A DNA stretch of 11,829 nucleotides from Microbacteriaceae bacterium. Lineage in GTDB: Bacteria; Actinomycetota; Actinomycetes; Actinomycetales; Microbacteriaceae. The notes below the pieces were generated by a model that made no database searches, was not told where the DNA came from, and saw nothing but the letters and a program-made list of their open reading frames with translations. Where the stretch lies: positions 1 to 11,829 of the forward strand of contig JAJAZI010000181.1 in the NCBI GenBank assembly GCA_026785785.1, written 5' to 3'. The first letter of the stretch is position 1, and every line of letters starts with the position of its first letter. The position numbers and the translations under genes were made by a program. This document shows positions 5,396 through 11,829 of this stretch, piece after piece.

Positions 5396-8268
5396 CGACC
5401 TTGGCCGCGCCGGCGGCAGCGGAGCCGGCGAACGGCGCTCAGTCGGTATCCGCCGCGGTGCTCGCGGCCCTGCGCGCGAGCGTGGCCGACCCCACCCGGG
5501 TCAAGTCTCGCGCGATCGACCGCTACGCCCTCGCCCACGACGCCTCGCACTTCCTGCTCATCCCGCAGGTGGTCGTGGTCGCGGAGGATGCGGAGGAGGT
5601 CGGCCGCCTGATGCGGTCGAGCGCCGCGCAGGGCGTACCGCTCACCTTCCGCTCGGGCGGTACGAGCCTCTCCGGGCAGGCCATCACCGACGGCATCCTC
5701 GTCGACGTGCGCCGCAACTTCACCCGCGTCGAGGTGCTCGACGGCGGCGCCCGGGTGCGGGTGCAGCCCGGCGTCACCGTGCGAGCCCTCAATGCCAGGC
5801 TCGCGCGGTTCGGCCGCAAGTTCGGCCCGGACCCAGCGAGCGAGATCGCCTGCACCATCGGCGGGGTGATCGCCAATAACTCCAGCGGCATGGCCTGCGG
5901 CACGGTCGACAACGCCTACCAGACCCTCGAGTCGCTGCTCATCGTGCTGCCGAGCGGAACCGTCATCGACACCGCCGAGGTCGACGCCGACGCCCGCCTG
6001 CGCGCCCTCGAGCCGGTGCTGCACGCCGGTCTCGTGCGGCTCGCCGCCCGGGTGCGGCAGAACCCGGCATCCGTCGCGCTCATCCGCCACCAGTTCTCGA
6101 TGAAGAACACGATGGGCTACGGCCTCAATTCGTTCCTCGATTTCGAGCGCCCGGTCGACACGCTCGCCCACCTCGTTGTCGGCAGTGAGGGCACGCTCGG
6201 TTTCGTCGCGGAGGCCGTGTTCCGCACTGTTCCGCTGAAGAAGTTCGCCGCCACCGCGCTGCTCGTCTTCGACGACCTCCTCGCCGCGAACAGCGCGCTG
6301 CCCGCGCTCGTCGACACGGGCGCCGCCACCGTCGAGCTCATGGACGCGCTGTCGCTGCGCGTGGGGCAGTCCGGCGCCGACGCCCCCGCCCAACTGCGGG
6401 ACCTGTGCATCGACAAGCATGCCGCGCTGCTGCTCGAGTACCAGGGCGAGAGCGCCGACGAGCTCGAACAGTTCACCACCGCCGGCAGCAGCCTGCTCGC
6501 TCGGCTGCCGCTCGACGCGGCGACGGCGCTGTCGACGGATGCTGCGGCGCGGGCCGAGCTGTGGCACCTGCGCAAGGGCCTCTACGCGACCGTCGCGGGG
6601 GCGAGGCCCCAGGGCACCGTCGCCCTCCTCGAGGACGTCGTCGTTCCCGTCGCCGCGCTCGCCGGGACCTGCGAGACGCTGATCGGACTCTTCGACCGCT
6701 ACGCCTACGAGAACAGCGTCATCTTCGGCCACGCCAAAGATGGCAACGTGCACTTCATGCTCACCGACACGTTTGTGGGGGAGAAGTCCCTCTCGCGCTT
6801 TGGCGCCTTCACCGAGGACCTCGTCGAGCTCGTGCTCGGCGCGGGCGGATCGCTCAAGGCCGAGCACGGAACCGGGCGCGTCATGGCGCCGTTCGTGCGC
6901 CGCCAATACGGCGACGAGCTCTACGAAGTCATGCGCGAGATCAAGACGCTGTGCGACCCCAGCGGCCTGCTGAACCCCGGCGTGCTGCTGAGCGACGACC
7001 CGCACGCGCACGTGACCTCGATCAAGTCGTCGCCGCCGGTCGAGGCCGAGGTCGACAGCTGTGTCGAGTGCGGCTACTGCGAACCGGTGTGCCCCAGCCG
7101 CAACGTGACCCTCACCCCGCGCCAGCGCATCGTGACGAGGCGGGCCATCGCGCAGGCCGAGCTCGACGGCGACTCCGCCCTCGTCGCCGAGCTCGAGAAG
7201 GACTCCGTCTACGAGTCGGTGCAGACATGTGCCGTCGACGGCATGTGCCAGACCGCCTGCCCGGTGCTCATCAACACGGGCAGCCTCGTCAAGCGGCTGC
7301 GCGAGCAGGACAACAACCGCATCGAGACGGCCCTGTGGGCGCAGGCGGCCACCCATTGGGGCGTCGTCACCCGCGGCGCCGCGGCCGCGCTGAGCGTCGT
7401 CGACCGCGTGCCGATCGGCCTGCTCGCCGCGCCCAACGCGGCGGCGCGCGCGGTGCTCGGCAAAGACCGCGTGCCGCTGTACTCCGACGAGCTCCCGCGC
7501 GGTGGCGCGTCGAGGCGCCGGCCGGCCCCGACCGGTGTGCCGGATGCCGTCTATCTGCCCGCCTGTGTGGGAACGATGTTCGGGCCCGCAGACGGAAGCC
7601 CCGGCATCCAGGCGAGCTTCGAGGAGCTGTGCGAGCGGGCTGGCATCGCCCTGCTCGTGCCGACCGAGATCGATGGGCTCTGCTGCGGCACCCCGTGGTC
7701 GTCGAAGGGACTGGCCGACGGCCGATCCCGGATGCAGGAGCGCACGGTCGCTGCCCTACTCACGGCGACCCGCGGGGGAGAGCTGCCCGTCGTCTGCGAC
7801 GCGTCCTCGTGCACCGAGGGCCTGCTCCAGTCGATCGCCGCGACGCCCGCAGGCCACGCTCTGACGATCGTCGACGCCGTCGAGTTCGTCGCCACGCGCG
7901 TGCTGCCCGGGCTGCCGCCGCACGATCGGATCGCGTCGCTCTCCCTGCATCCGACCTGCTCCTCCACCCGGCTCGGCACGAACGGGCAACTCGCCGAGGT
8001 CGCCGCCGAGGTCGCCGAGGTCGTGCGGGTGCCCGAGGACTGGGGGTGCTGCGCCTTCGCGGGCGACCGCGGGATGCTGCATCCGGAACTCACCGAGTCG
8101 GCGACGCGGGTGCAGGCCCAGCAGGTGCGCGACGCGGGCAGCGAGGCCCACGCCTCGTGCAACCGCACCTGCGAGCTCGGCATGACCCGCGCGACCGGCC
8201 GCGAGTATCAGCATGTGCTCGAGCTGCTCGCGGCCGCGACAAGGCCAGAGGCGAACCCGGCACCTTAA
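5392..8268 (+). CDS. dld: FAD- and Fe-S-dependent D-lactate dehydrogenase (Dld-II/GlcD-GlcF fusion type)
   Basis: The 958-aa protein joins a GlcD-like flavoprotein to a GlcF-like iron-sulfur and CCG-domain protein. The FAD-binding part shows RSGGTSLSGQ (87-96), GPDPAS (145-150), GGVIANNSSGM (157-167) and VGSEGTLGF (263-271). The FAD-oxidase C-terminal part shows GHAKDGNVHF (446-455) and EHGTGR (491-496). A ferredoxin motif follows, C557-x2-C560-x2-C563-x3-C567-P, then a second motif in which D616 replaces the expected second cysteine (C613, C619, C623-P). Two CCG-type segments complete it: C725 with CCGTPW at 764-769, and HPTC at 853-856 with WGCCAFAGD at 884-892. The family oxidises D-lactate (or similar D-2-hydroxy acids) to the keto acid at the inner face of the membrane and feeds electrons to quinone. 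The length matches other fused forms. The GTG start at 5392 overlaps the permease stop by 4 nt; upstream in-frame sequence is out-of-frame permease DNA. D-2-hydroxyglutarate or glycolate are less likely substrates given the LctP partner. Confidence 0.9.
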   Translation: MTTLAAPAAAEPANGAQSVSAAVLAALRASVADPTRVKSRAIDRYALAHDASHFLLIPQVVVVAEDAEEVGRLMRSSAAQGVPLTFRSGGTSLSGQAITDGILVDVRRNFTRVEVLDGGARVRVQPGVTVRALNARLARFGRKFGPDPASEIACTIGGVIANNSSGMACGTVDNAYQTLESLLIVLPSGTVIDTAEVDADARLRALEPVLHAGLVRLAARVRQNPASVALIRHQFSMKNTMGYGLNSFLDFERPVDTLAHLVVGSEGTLGFVAEAVFRTVPLKKFAATALLVFDDLLAANSALPALVDTGAATVELMDALSLRVGQSGADAPAQLRDLCIDKHAALLLEYQGESADELEQFTTAGSSLLARLPLDAATALSTDAAARAELWHLRKGLYATVAGARPQGTVALLEDVVVPVAALAGTCETLIGLFDRYAYENSVIFGHAKDGNVHFMLTDTFVGEKSLSRFGAFTEDLVELVLGAGGSLKAEHGTGRVMAPFVRRQYGDELYEVMREIKTLCDPSGLLNPGVLLSDDPHAHVTSIKSSPPVEAEVDSCVECGYCEPVCPSRNVTLTPRQRIVTRRAIAQAELDGDSALVAELEKDSVYESVQTCAVDGMCQTACPVLINTGSLVKRLREQDNNRIETALWAQAATHWGVVTRGAAAALSVVDRVPIGLLAAPNAAARAVLGKDRVPLYSDELPRGGASRRRPAPTGVPDAVYLPACVGTMFGPADGSPGIQASFEELCERAGIALLVPTEIDGLCCGTPWSSKGLADGRSRMQERTVAALLTATRGGELPVVCDASSCTEGLLQSIAATPAGHALTIVDAVEFVATRVLPGLPPHDRIASLSLHPTCSSTRLGTNGQLAEVAAEVAEVVRVPEDWGCCAFAGDRGMLHPELTESATRVQAQQVRDAGSEAHASCNRTCELGMTRATGREYQHVLELLAAATRPEANPAP

Positions 8269-8280
8269 CTAGAGTGATCC

Positions 8281-8309
8281 TTGGCTCTGCCCCGTTCGGG
8301 GGATAGCGT
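8281..8309 (+). promoter_or_regulatory. Candidate promoter of the M28 peptidase gene
   Basis: TTGGCT at 8281-8286 and TAGCGT at 8304-8309 are separated by 17 bp, an acceptable sigma-70-type promoter beginning only 12 bases after the dehydrogenase stop. It supports independent transcription of the peptidase. A small CCCCG/CGGGG inverted repeat (8290-8301) lies in the spacer. Confidence 0.45.
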
Positions 8310-8321
8310 CGACACCACGGC

Positions 8322-8342
8322 CTCGAGCCGGATCGGCTCGAG
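8322..8342 (+). other. Perfect hairpin in the peptidase 5' leader
   Basis: CTCGAGCCG (8322-8330) and CGGCTCGAG (8334-8342) are exact 9-bp arms around a GAT loop. The hairpin starts about where transcription from the 8281-8309 promoter would begin and ends 22 bases before the ribosome site. No T run follows, so an intrinsic terminator for the dehydrogenase is less likely than an operator or a 5'-end mRNA-stabilising structure, but none of these can be excluded. Confidence 0.6.
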
Positions 8343-8374
8343 TCGAAGTAAATTCCGTGATCATAGGAGATCCC

Positions 8375-9898
8375 TTGGAACAGAATAGGAAAACCCGGCG
8401 AGCCGTGCTCGTTACCTCGGCCGTCTCGGCCCTGGCACTCGTCGTGAGCGTCGGCCTCCCCGCCCACGCCGACAACGGCACCGACACGAGCGCTCTGCGT
8501 GAGGCGGTGTCGGCCGACGCGATCCTCGAGCACCTCGAGGAGCTGCAACTGATCGCCGACCAAAACGACGGCAACCGCGCCGCCGGCACCTCCGGCTACG
8601 AAGCCTCGGCCGTGTACGTCGAGCAGCAGCTGGCCGCAGCGGGATACGCCACGTCGCGCCAGCCGTTCTCCTACGACCAGTTCGTCGTCACGAGTTCCGC
8701 TGTCGAGCGGATCGCGCCGTCACCGCGCACCTACGTGGACCTCGACGAGTACTACGTCATGACCAACTCGGGTGCGGGCGACGTCACCGCCGCCGTCACC
8801 GCGGTGGACATCAACCTCGCGGGCGACCGCGCGTCCTCCAGCGGATGCGAGGCGAGCGACTTCGCCGGCTTCCCCGTGGGAAACGTCGCCCTCATTCAGC
8901 GCGGAACGTGCGCGTTCGCGGACAAGGTCCTCAACGCCGATGCCGCCGGAGCGTCGGCCGTCATCGTGTTCAACCAGGGCAACGCTGACGACCGTCTCGG
9001 CGTCGTGGCCGGAACGCTCGGTGACGTGCAGCTGGAGATCCCCGCCGTTGGCACGAGCTTCGCCATCGGCGAGGAACTTGCCGGGCTTGCCGGCCCGACC
9101 ATGCGGGTTGCCGTTGACGCGGAGCTGGAGACCATCGACACGTTCAACGTGCTCGCCGACTCGGCCGGTCGCACCGACCGCACTGTCGTCGTGGGCGCGC
9201 ACATGGACTCCGTGGCTGAGGGCGCCGGCATCAACGACAACGGGTCTGGCATCGCCTCGATCCTCGAGACCGCCATTCAGCTCGCCGAATCCGGCGACGA
9301 GCCCACCAACCGGGTTCGCTTCGCCTTCTGGGGCGGAGAGGAAGACGGTCTGGTTGGCTCCGAGCATTACGTGGCGCAGCTCAGCAAGAAGGACATCCAG
9401 GACCACGCCGTCAACCTCAACTTCGACATGGTGGCCTCGCCGAACTACATCCGCTCCGTCTACGACGGCGACGGATCCGCGTTCGGTTCGACCGGGCCCA
9501 ACGGCTCGTCGGCCGTGGAGAAGGTGTTCCTCAACTACTTCGCCTCGCAGGGACTCGCGACCGTGCCGTCGGAGTTCGACGGCCGCTCGGACTACTTCGG
9601 GTTCATCAGCAACGGCATTCCCGCCGGTGGACTGTTCACCGGGGCTGAAGGTCTGAAGACCGCTGAGGAGGCTGAGCTGTTCGGCGGCACCGTGGGTGCT
9701 GCGTACGACGCGTGCTACCACTCGGCGTGCGACGACATCACCAACATCAACGTCGAGGTGCTCGAGCAGATGGCCGACGCCATCGCGCACTCCGCGCTGA
9801 CGTTCGCTGAGACCACCTCCGCGATCAACGGCACTGGTAAGGGCAAGGGCTCAGGCTCCATCGACATGGAGTTCAAGGCCGACCGCAACATCAAGTAG
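8375..9898 (+). CDS. Secreted M28-family zinc aminopeptidase with PA domain
   Basis: With the TTG start the product is 507 aa. AGGAG at 8365-8369 lies five bases before this TTG; the alternative GTG at 8357 lies upstream of that site, so TTG is chosen. Residues 1-32 form a Sec signal peptide: a basic NRKTRR head, a hydrophobic core, and a cleavage site after AHA (residue 32). A PA (protease-associated) domain spans about 130-245. The M28 catalytic domain follows with its zinc site visible: H276 and D278 in AHMDS, D288 in NDNGSG, the catalytic E322 and ligand E323 in GGEED, D351 in NFDM, and H449 in YHSACD, flanked by C447 and C452, which could form a disulfide. The arrangement resembles Streptomyces griseus-type aminopeptidases, so it probably releases N-terminal residues from extracellular peptides. 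The C-terminal tail after about 480 is short, Gly/Lys-rich and lacks an anchor. The gene is transcribed alone and closed by a strong terminator. Confidence 0.92.
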   Translation: MEQNRKTRRAVLVTSAVSALALVVSVGLPAHADNGTDTSALREAVSADAILEHLEELQLIADQNDGNRAAGTSGYEASAVYVEQQLAAAGYATSRQPFSYDQFVVTSSAVERIAPSPRTYVDLDEYYVMTNSGAGDVTAAVTAVDINLAGDRASSSGCEASDFAGFPVGNVALIQRGTCAFADKVLNADAAGASAVIVFNQGNADDRLGVVAGTLGDVQLEIPAVGTSFAIGEELAGLAGPTMRVAVDAELETIDTFNVLADSAGRTDRTVVVGAHMDSVAEGAGINDNGSGIASILETAIQLAESGDEPTNRVRFAFWGGEEDGLVGSEHYVAQLSKKDIQDHAVNLNFDMVASPNYIRSVYDGDGSAFGSTGPNGSSAVEKVFLNYFASQGLATVPSEFDGRSDYFGFISNGIPAGGLFTGAEGLKTAEEAELFGGTVGAAYDACYHSACDDITNINVEVLEQMADAIAHSALTFAETTSAINGTGKGKGSGSIDMEFKADRNIK

Positions 9899-9910
9899 CG
9901 CAGGCACGAA

Positions 9911-9944
9911 AAAGGGGAGGCCGTCGTCGGACTGCCTCCCCTTT
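9911..9944. terminator. Bidirectional intrinsic terminator between convergent genes
   Basis: AAAGGGGAGGC (9911-9921) and GCCTCCCCTTT (9934-9944) are perfect 11-bp arms with a 12-nt loop. Short A and T runs flank or form the stem base on each side (A run from 9909, T run to 9944), so it can end transcription of both the peptidase gene, which stops at 9898, and the leftward hydrolase gene, which stops at 9962. Confidence 0.9.
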
Positions 9945-9961
9945 GCGCGGGCATCCGCCGG

Positions 9962-10600
9962 CTACAGGTCGATCGACTCCCCAGGCTCCAGCGGGACGAA
10001 CGTGCCGCCGTGCTGCTCGGTGACGGCCGCGATCCTCGCATTCGACATCGTCTTGCCCGCGACCGAGAGCACCATCTCGTGAACCGGAAAACTGCGCCGG
10101 GGCTTCACCGCGTCGACGTAATCCATCACCTCGCCGATCTTCAACCACGGCGCGCCAGCCGGAACCGCGAGCGTGCCGACAGCAATGCTCTCGGGGATTA
10201 CGAAGGAGTCGCCAGCGTAATACAGCGCGTCGTTCACGAGCACCCCGACATTGTCCACGATCGGGATCGACCGGTGAATCTCCGCGTGCGAGCCGCCGAA
10301 GAAGCGCAGGGTGAACGAACCGACCACCTGCGTGTCGCCGGCCTTCACCTCGGTGACGTCGAACTCCTCGGCGGCCTTCACGACGCCGGCCGGGCCGAAG
10401 ATTCGCGCGTCGGAATTGACGTCGAGGATGCGCCGGAGGTGCTCCGGGGTCCAGTGGTCGGGATGCTCGTGCGTGATCACAATCGCGACGACGTCGCGCG
10501 CGTCGGTGAGCGGCAGGGTGAACGAGCCGGGATCGACGATGAGCGTCTCGCCGGCCTGTTCGAGCACGAGGCAGGAGTGTTCGCGTTTGGTGAGCTTCAT
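9962..10600 (-). CDS. MBL-fold metal-dependent hydrolase (UlaG-like)
   Basis: The 212-aa protein is a compact metallo-beta-lactamase fold. It has IVDPG (21-25), the signature THEHPDHW (43-50; ligands H44, H46, D48, H49), FGGSHAEIH with H105, YYAGDSF with D131, and FPVHE with H174. These supply the usual binuclear metal site. The H105 region and overall size fit the UlaG/YtnP-like hydrolases of unknown substrate common in Actinobacteria; a lactonase or phosphodiesterase role is possible, and the sequence does not decide. No signal peptide is present, so it is cytosolic. The ATG lies six bases after a TAGGAT -10 box, so the message is probably leaderless, although AGGA within that box could also serve as a weak ribosome site. 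It diverges from the lipid kinase gene through a 65-bp spacer. Confidence 0.88.
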   Translation of the reverse strand: MKLTKREHSCLVLEQAGETLIVDPGSFTLPLTDARDVVAIVITHEHPDHWTPEHLRRILDVNSDARIFGPAGVVKAAEEFDVTEVKAGDTQVVGSFTLRFFGGSHAEIHRSIPIVDNVGVLVNDALYYAGDSFVIPESIAVGTLAVPAGAPWLKIGEVMDYVDAVKPRRSFPVHEMVLSVAGKTMSNARIAAVTEQHGGTFVPLEPGESIDL

Positions 10601-10606
10601 GTCGAA

Positions 10607-10658
10607 ATCCTACGCTCGGGCCGGACGGCGTCGAAGGGGGTCGCGTCGCCCCTACTGT
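10607..10658. promoter_or_regulatory. Compact divergent leaderless promoters
   Basis: Leftward: -35-like TTCGAC (complement of 10630-10635), 17-bp spacer, -10 TAGGAT (complement of 10607-10612), then six bases to the ATG of the hydrolase. Rightward: -10 TACTGT at 10653-10658, then seven bases to the GTG of the lipid kinase. Neither start has a convincing independent ribosome site, and the -10-to-start distances fit leaderless transcripts. The rightward -35 position falls on the same 10630-10636 hexamer region but matches consensus poorly. Confidence 0.55.
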
Positions 10659-10665
10659 TGGTCTC

Positions 10666-11571
10666 GTGGAGACGGCGCCGAAGAGAATCGTCGTCGCTAT
10701 CAATCCGGCCGCCGCGTTCGGGTCGAAGGGCGGCGTGGGCCCCGCCGTCGTCGCTGCCCTCCGTGCCCGCGGACACGAGGTCACGAGCCTGAGCGAGGCC
10801 AACTACCCGCGGCTCCTCGAGGTGACGACGGCGGCCCTCGCCGATCCCCCCGACGCCCTGGTCGTCGTGGGTGGCGACGGCATGGTCGGTTTCGGAGTGA
10901 ACCTCATCGCGCAAACCGGCATCCCCCTCGGCATTGTGCCGTCCGGCACCGGGAATGACATGGCGCGCGGGCTCGATATCCCCGTCGACGACACCGAGGC
11001 TGCCATCGACCGGCTCGTCGCCGCGCTCGAGCTGCCGCCGCGCGCGATCGACGCGGGGCTCATCACGCGTGCCGACGGCAGCATCCGCTGGTTCGCCTGC
11101 GTGCTCTCCGGCGGATTCGACGCGAAGGTCAATGAACGCGCGAACCGGATGCACCACCCCAAGGGCAAGAGTCGTTACATCGTCGCGCTTCTCCGGGAAC
11201 TCGTGACACTCGCGCCGATCCGCTACGGCATCGAGCTCGACGGCGTGCGCTCGAGCCAAGACGCGATCCTCATCGCCGTCGGCAACAACGTGTCGTTCGG
11301 GGGCGGGATGCGGGTGGCGCCCGACGCGCAGCTCGACGACGGACTGTTCGACGTCGTGACGCTTGACCCGGTGAATCGGCGCCAGCTGCTGAGAATCTTC
11401 CCCTCGGTGTTCTCCGGCGCCCACATCCGCGACCCGCGCGTGCGGGTGCGCCGCGCCGCCCAGGTGCGGATCGCCGCCGACGGGGTCGTCGCCTACGCCG
11501 ACGGGGAGCGGGTGGGGGAGCTGCCGCTCGACCTGCGGGTCGTGCCCGGCGCCCTGACGATCCTCGCCTGA
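10666..11571 (+). CDS. Diacylglycerol kinase catalytic-domain (YegS/DgkB-like) lipid kinase
   Basis: The 301-aa protein has the DAGK catalytic fold. It starts KRIVVAINPAAAFGSKGG (6-23), then shows the nucleotide-binding VGGDGM (68-73) and PSGTGNDMARGL (92-103). The C-terminal beta-sandwich carries GNN (206-208), APDAQLDDGLFDV (218-230) and YADGE (277-281). These are the motifs of soluble bacterial lipid kinases that phosphorylate diacylglycerol, or sometimes other lipids or sphingoid bases, with ATP at the inner face of the membrane. Recycling diacylglycerol to phosphatidic acid is the likely role, and exact lipid specificity cannot be read. Length is normal for the family. The GTG start immediately precedes the first beta strand and fits a leaderless transcript. 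The tRNA gene downstream has its own promoter. Confidence 0.92.
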   Translation: METAPKRIVVAINPAAAFGSKGGVGPAVVAALRARGHEVTSLSEANYPRLLEVTTAALADPPDALVVVGGDGMVGFGVNLIAQTGIPLGIVPSGTGNDMARGLDIPVDDTEAAIDRLVAALELPPRAIDAGLITRADGSIRWFACVLSGGFDAKVNERANRMHHPKGKSRYIVALLRELVTLAPIRYGIELDGVRSSQDAILIAVGNNVSFGGGMRVAPDAQLDDGLFDVVTLDPVNRRQLLRIFPSVFSGAHIRDPRVRVRRAAQVRIAADGVVAYADGERVGELPLDLRVVPGALTILA

Positions 11572-11589
11572 CGCGCCCGGACGCACTTG

Positions 11590-11619
11590 TTGGTGCAGCC
11601 CCCCGAGTTATGGCATACT
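11590..11619 (+). promoter_or_regulatory. Candidate tRNA-Glu promoter
   Basis: TTGGTG at 11590-11595 and CATACT at 11614-11619 are separated by 18 bp, and the tRNA begins 19 bases after the -10 box. The spacing is right for a short leader that is then trimmed. Confidence 0.45.
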
Positions 11620-11637
11620 CGTTGAGTTGTCTACTAC

Positions 11638-11710
11638 GGCCCCATCGTATAGCGGCCTAGTACGCTGCCCTCTCACGGCGGTAACACGGGTTCGAATCCC
11701 GTTGGGGTCA
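11638..11710 (+). tRNA. tRNA-Glu (anticodon CTC)
   Basis: The 73-nt cloverleaf folds cleanly. The acceptor GGCCCCA pairs with TGGGGTC, with one G-U at the second pair and discriminator A at 11710. The D stem is GTAT/GTAC. The anticodon stem is CTGCC/GGCGG with loop CTCTCAC, placing anticodon CTC at 11672-11674, which reads GAG. The T arm is ACGGG-TTCGAAT-CCCGT. CCA is not encoded; CAA follows the discriminator. The anticodon stem has a U-G pair at its second position. Confidence 0.97.
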
Positions 11711-11714
11711 CAAC

Positions 11715-11752
11715 TGCCCGGATACTTTGCGACGCAAGGAATCCGGGCATTT
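11715..11752 (+). terminator. Intrinsic terminator of the tRNA-Glu gene
   Basis: TGCCCGGAT (11715-11723) pairs with ATCCGGGCA (11741-11749). After a single A-A mismatch an inner CTTTGC/GCAAGG stem (11725-11730 with 11734-11739, one G-U) closes a GAC loop. The stem is followed by TTTCTC. It begins five bases after the tRNA. Confidence 0.92.
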
Positions 11753-11771
11753 CTCGTGTGCTCTGACTTCA

Positions 11772-11799
11772 TGCGGGAGACTAATGGCCCGCTCCCGCA
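11772..11799. other. Hairpin near the right edge
   Basis: TGCGGGAG (11772-11779) and CTCCCGCA (11792-11799) are exact 8-bp arms with a 12-nt loop. No T run follows on either strand. If a leftward gene ends at the TGA on the complement of 11802-11804, this would lie just past its stop and could be its terminator. Confidence 0.4.
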
Positions 11800-11829
11800 G
11801 CTCAGGCGGGCACCTTCGCGGGGCTGAGA

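Noticed and set aside
5239-7356. A 705-codon leftward open frame opposite the dehydrogenase
   Set aside because: Same kind of high-GC antisense shadow; no domain signature, while the forward frame has complete FAD and Fe-S motifs.
8290-8302. CCCCG/CGGGG repeat after the dehydrogenase as an intrinsic terminator
   Set aside because: The stem is only four or five pairs with a very tight loop and no T run, and it sits inside the promoter spacer of the next gene.
6405-8306. A 633-codon rightward open frame in another phase of the dehydrogenase gene
   Set aside because: Arg/Ala-rich out-of-phase reading with no motif; it runs past the real stop only because stop codons are rare at this GC content.
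11638-11760. tRNA-Glu 3' end as an integration (att) site with a mobile island
   Set aside because: No duplicate of the tRNA 3' end, integrase or phage gene is visible in the window, and the tRNA is followed directly by its own terminator.
1-11829. CRISPR array, insertion sequence or toxin-antitoxin pair
   Set aside because: No regularly spaced direct repeats, transposase motifs, or small overlapping gene pair with known toxin features were seen.

Overview
The window is GC-rich, with strongly G/C-ending codons, and reads as a piece of an actinobacterial chromosome. A member of Microbacteriaceae or a close relative is the best guess. The grounds are an N-terminal fragment that looks like F420-dependent glucose-6-phosphate dehydrogenase, several start codons that sit 6-7 nt after a TAnnnT -10 box (leaderless messages, common in Actinobacteria), and GTG/TTG starts. 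This is inference from gene content and composition; no database was searched.

Layout, left to right. Positions 1-98 (-) hold the start of the F420-dependent enzyme, which runs off the edge. Across a roughly 300-bp non-coding stretch lies 405-827 (+), a very Cys- and Met-rich small protein of the four-helix copper-storage (Csp/DUF326) type. Convergent to it is 938-1288 (-), a 116-aa protein I do not recognise; the gap between them holds a hairpin and GCTCGG-type short repeats. Next is 1448-2665 (+), an MFS exporter-like protein. A 109-bp element bounded by perfect 19-bp inverted repeats separates it from the convergent regulator gene that follows.

Positions 2829-8268 are a self-contained hydroxy-acid (most likely lactate) utilisation locus. 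A FadR-type GntR/FCD regulator (-) diverges from an LctP-family permease (+), and the permease stop overlaps by 4 nt the start of a 958-aa FAD/[Fe-S] D-lactate dehydrogenase. The divergent spacer carries a textbook FadR-family operator, TTGTATAACAA, on top of the permease promoter. The likely logic is that the regulator releases the operator when the hydroxy acid is present, the permease imports it, and the membrane-associated dehydrogenase oxidises it to the keto acid and passes electrons to quinone.

Positions 8375-9898 (+) encode a secreted M28 zinc aminopeptidase with a PA domain. A strong bidirectional hairpin separates it from 9962-10600 (-), a small metallo-beta-lactamase-fold hydrolase. 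That gene diverges, from a compact leaderless promoter pair, from 10666-11571 (+), a diacylglycerol/lipid kinase. The window closes with tRNA-Glu(CTC) at 11638-11710 and its terminator. No CRISPR array, insertion sequence, phage gene or rRNA is visible.

I did not find a clearly novel multi-gene system. The points most worth a second look are the 109-bp inverted-repeat element, the Met/Cys-loaded copper protein beside an unknown small gene, the operator architecture of the lactate locus, and the aspartate replacing a cysteine in the second Fe-S motif of the dehydrogenase.
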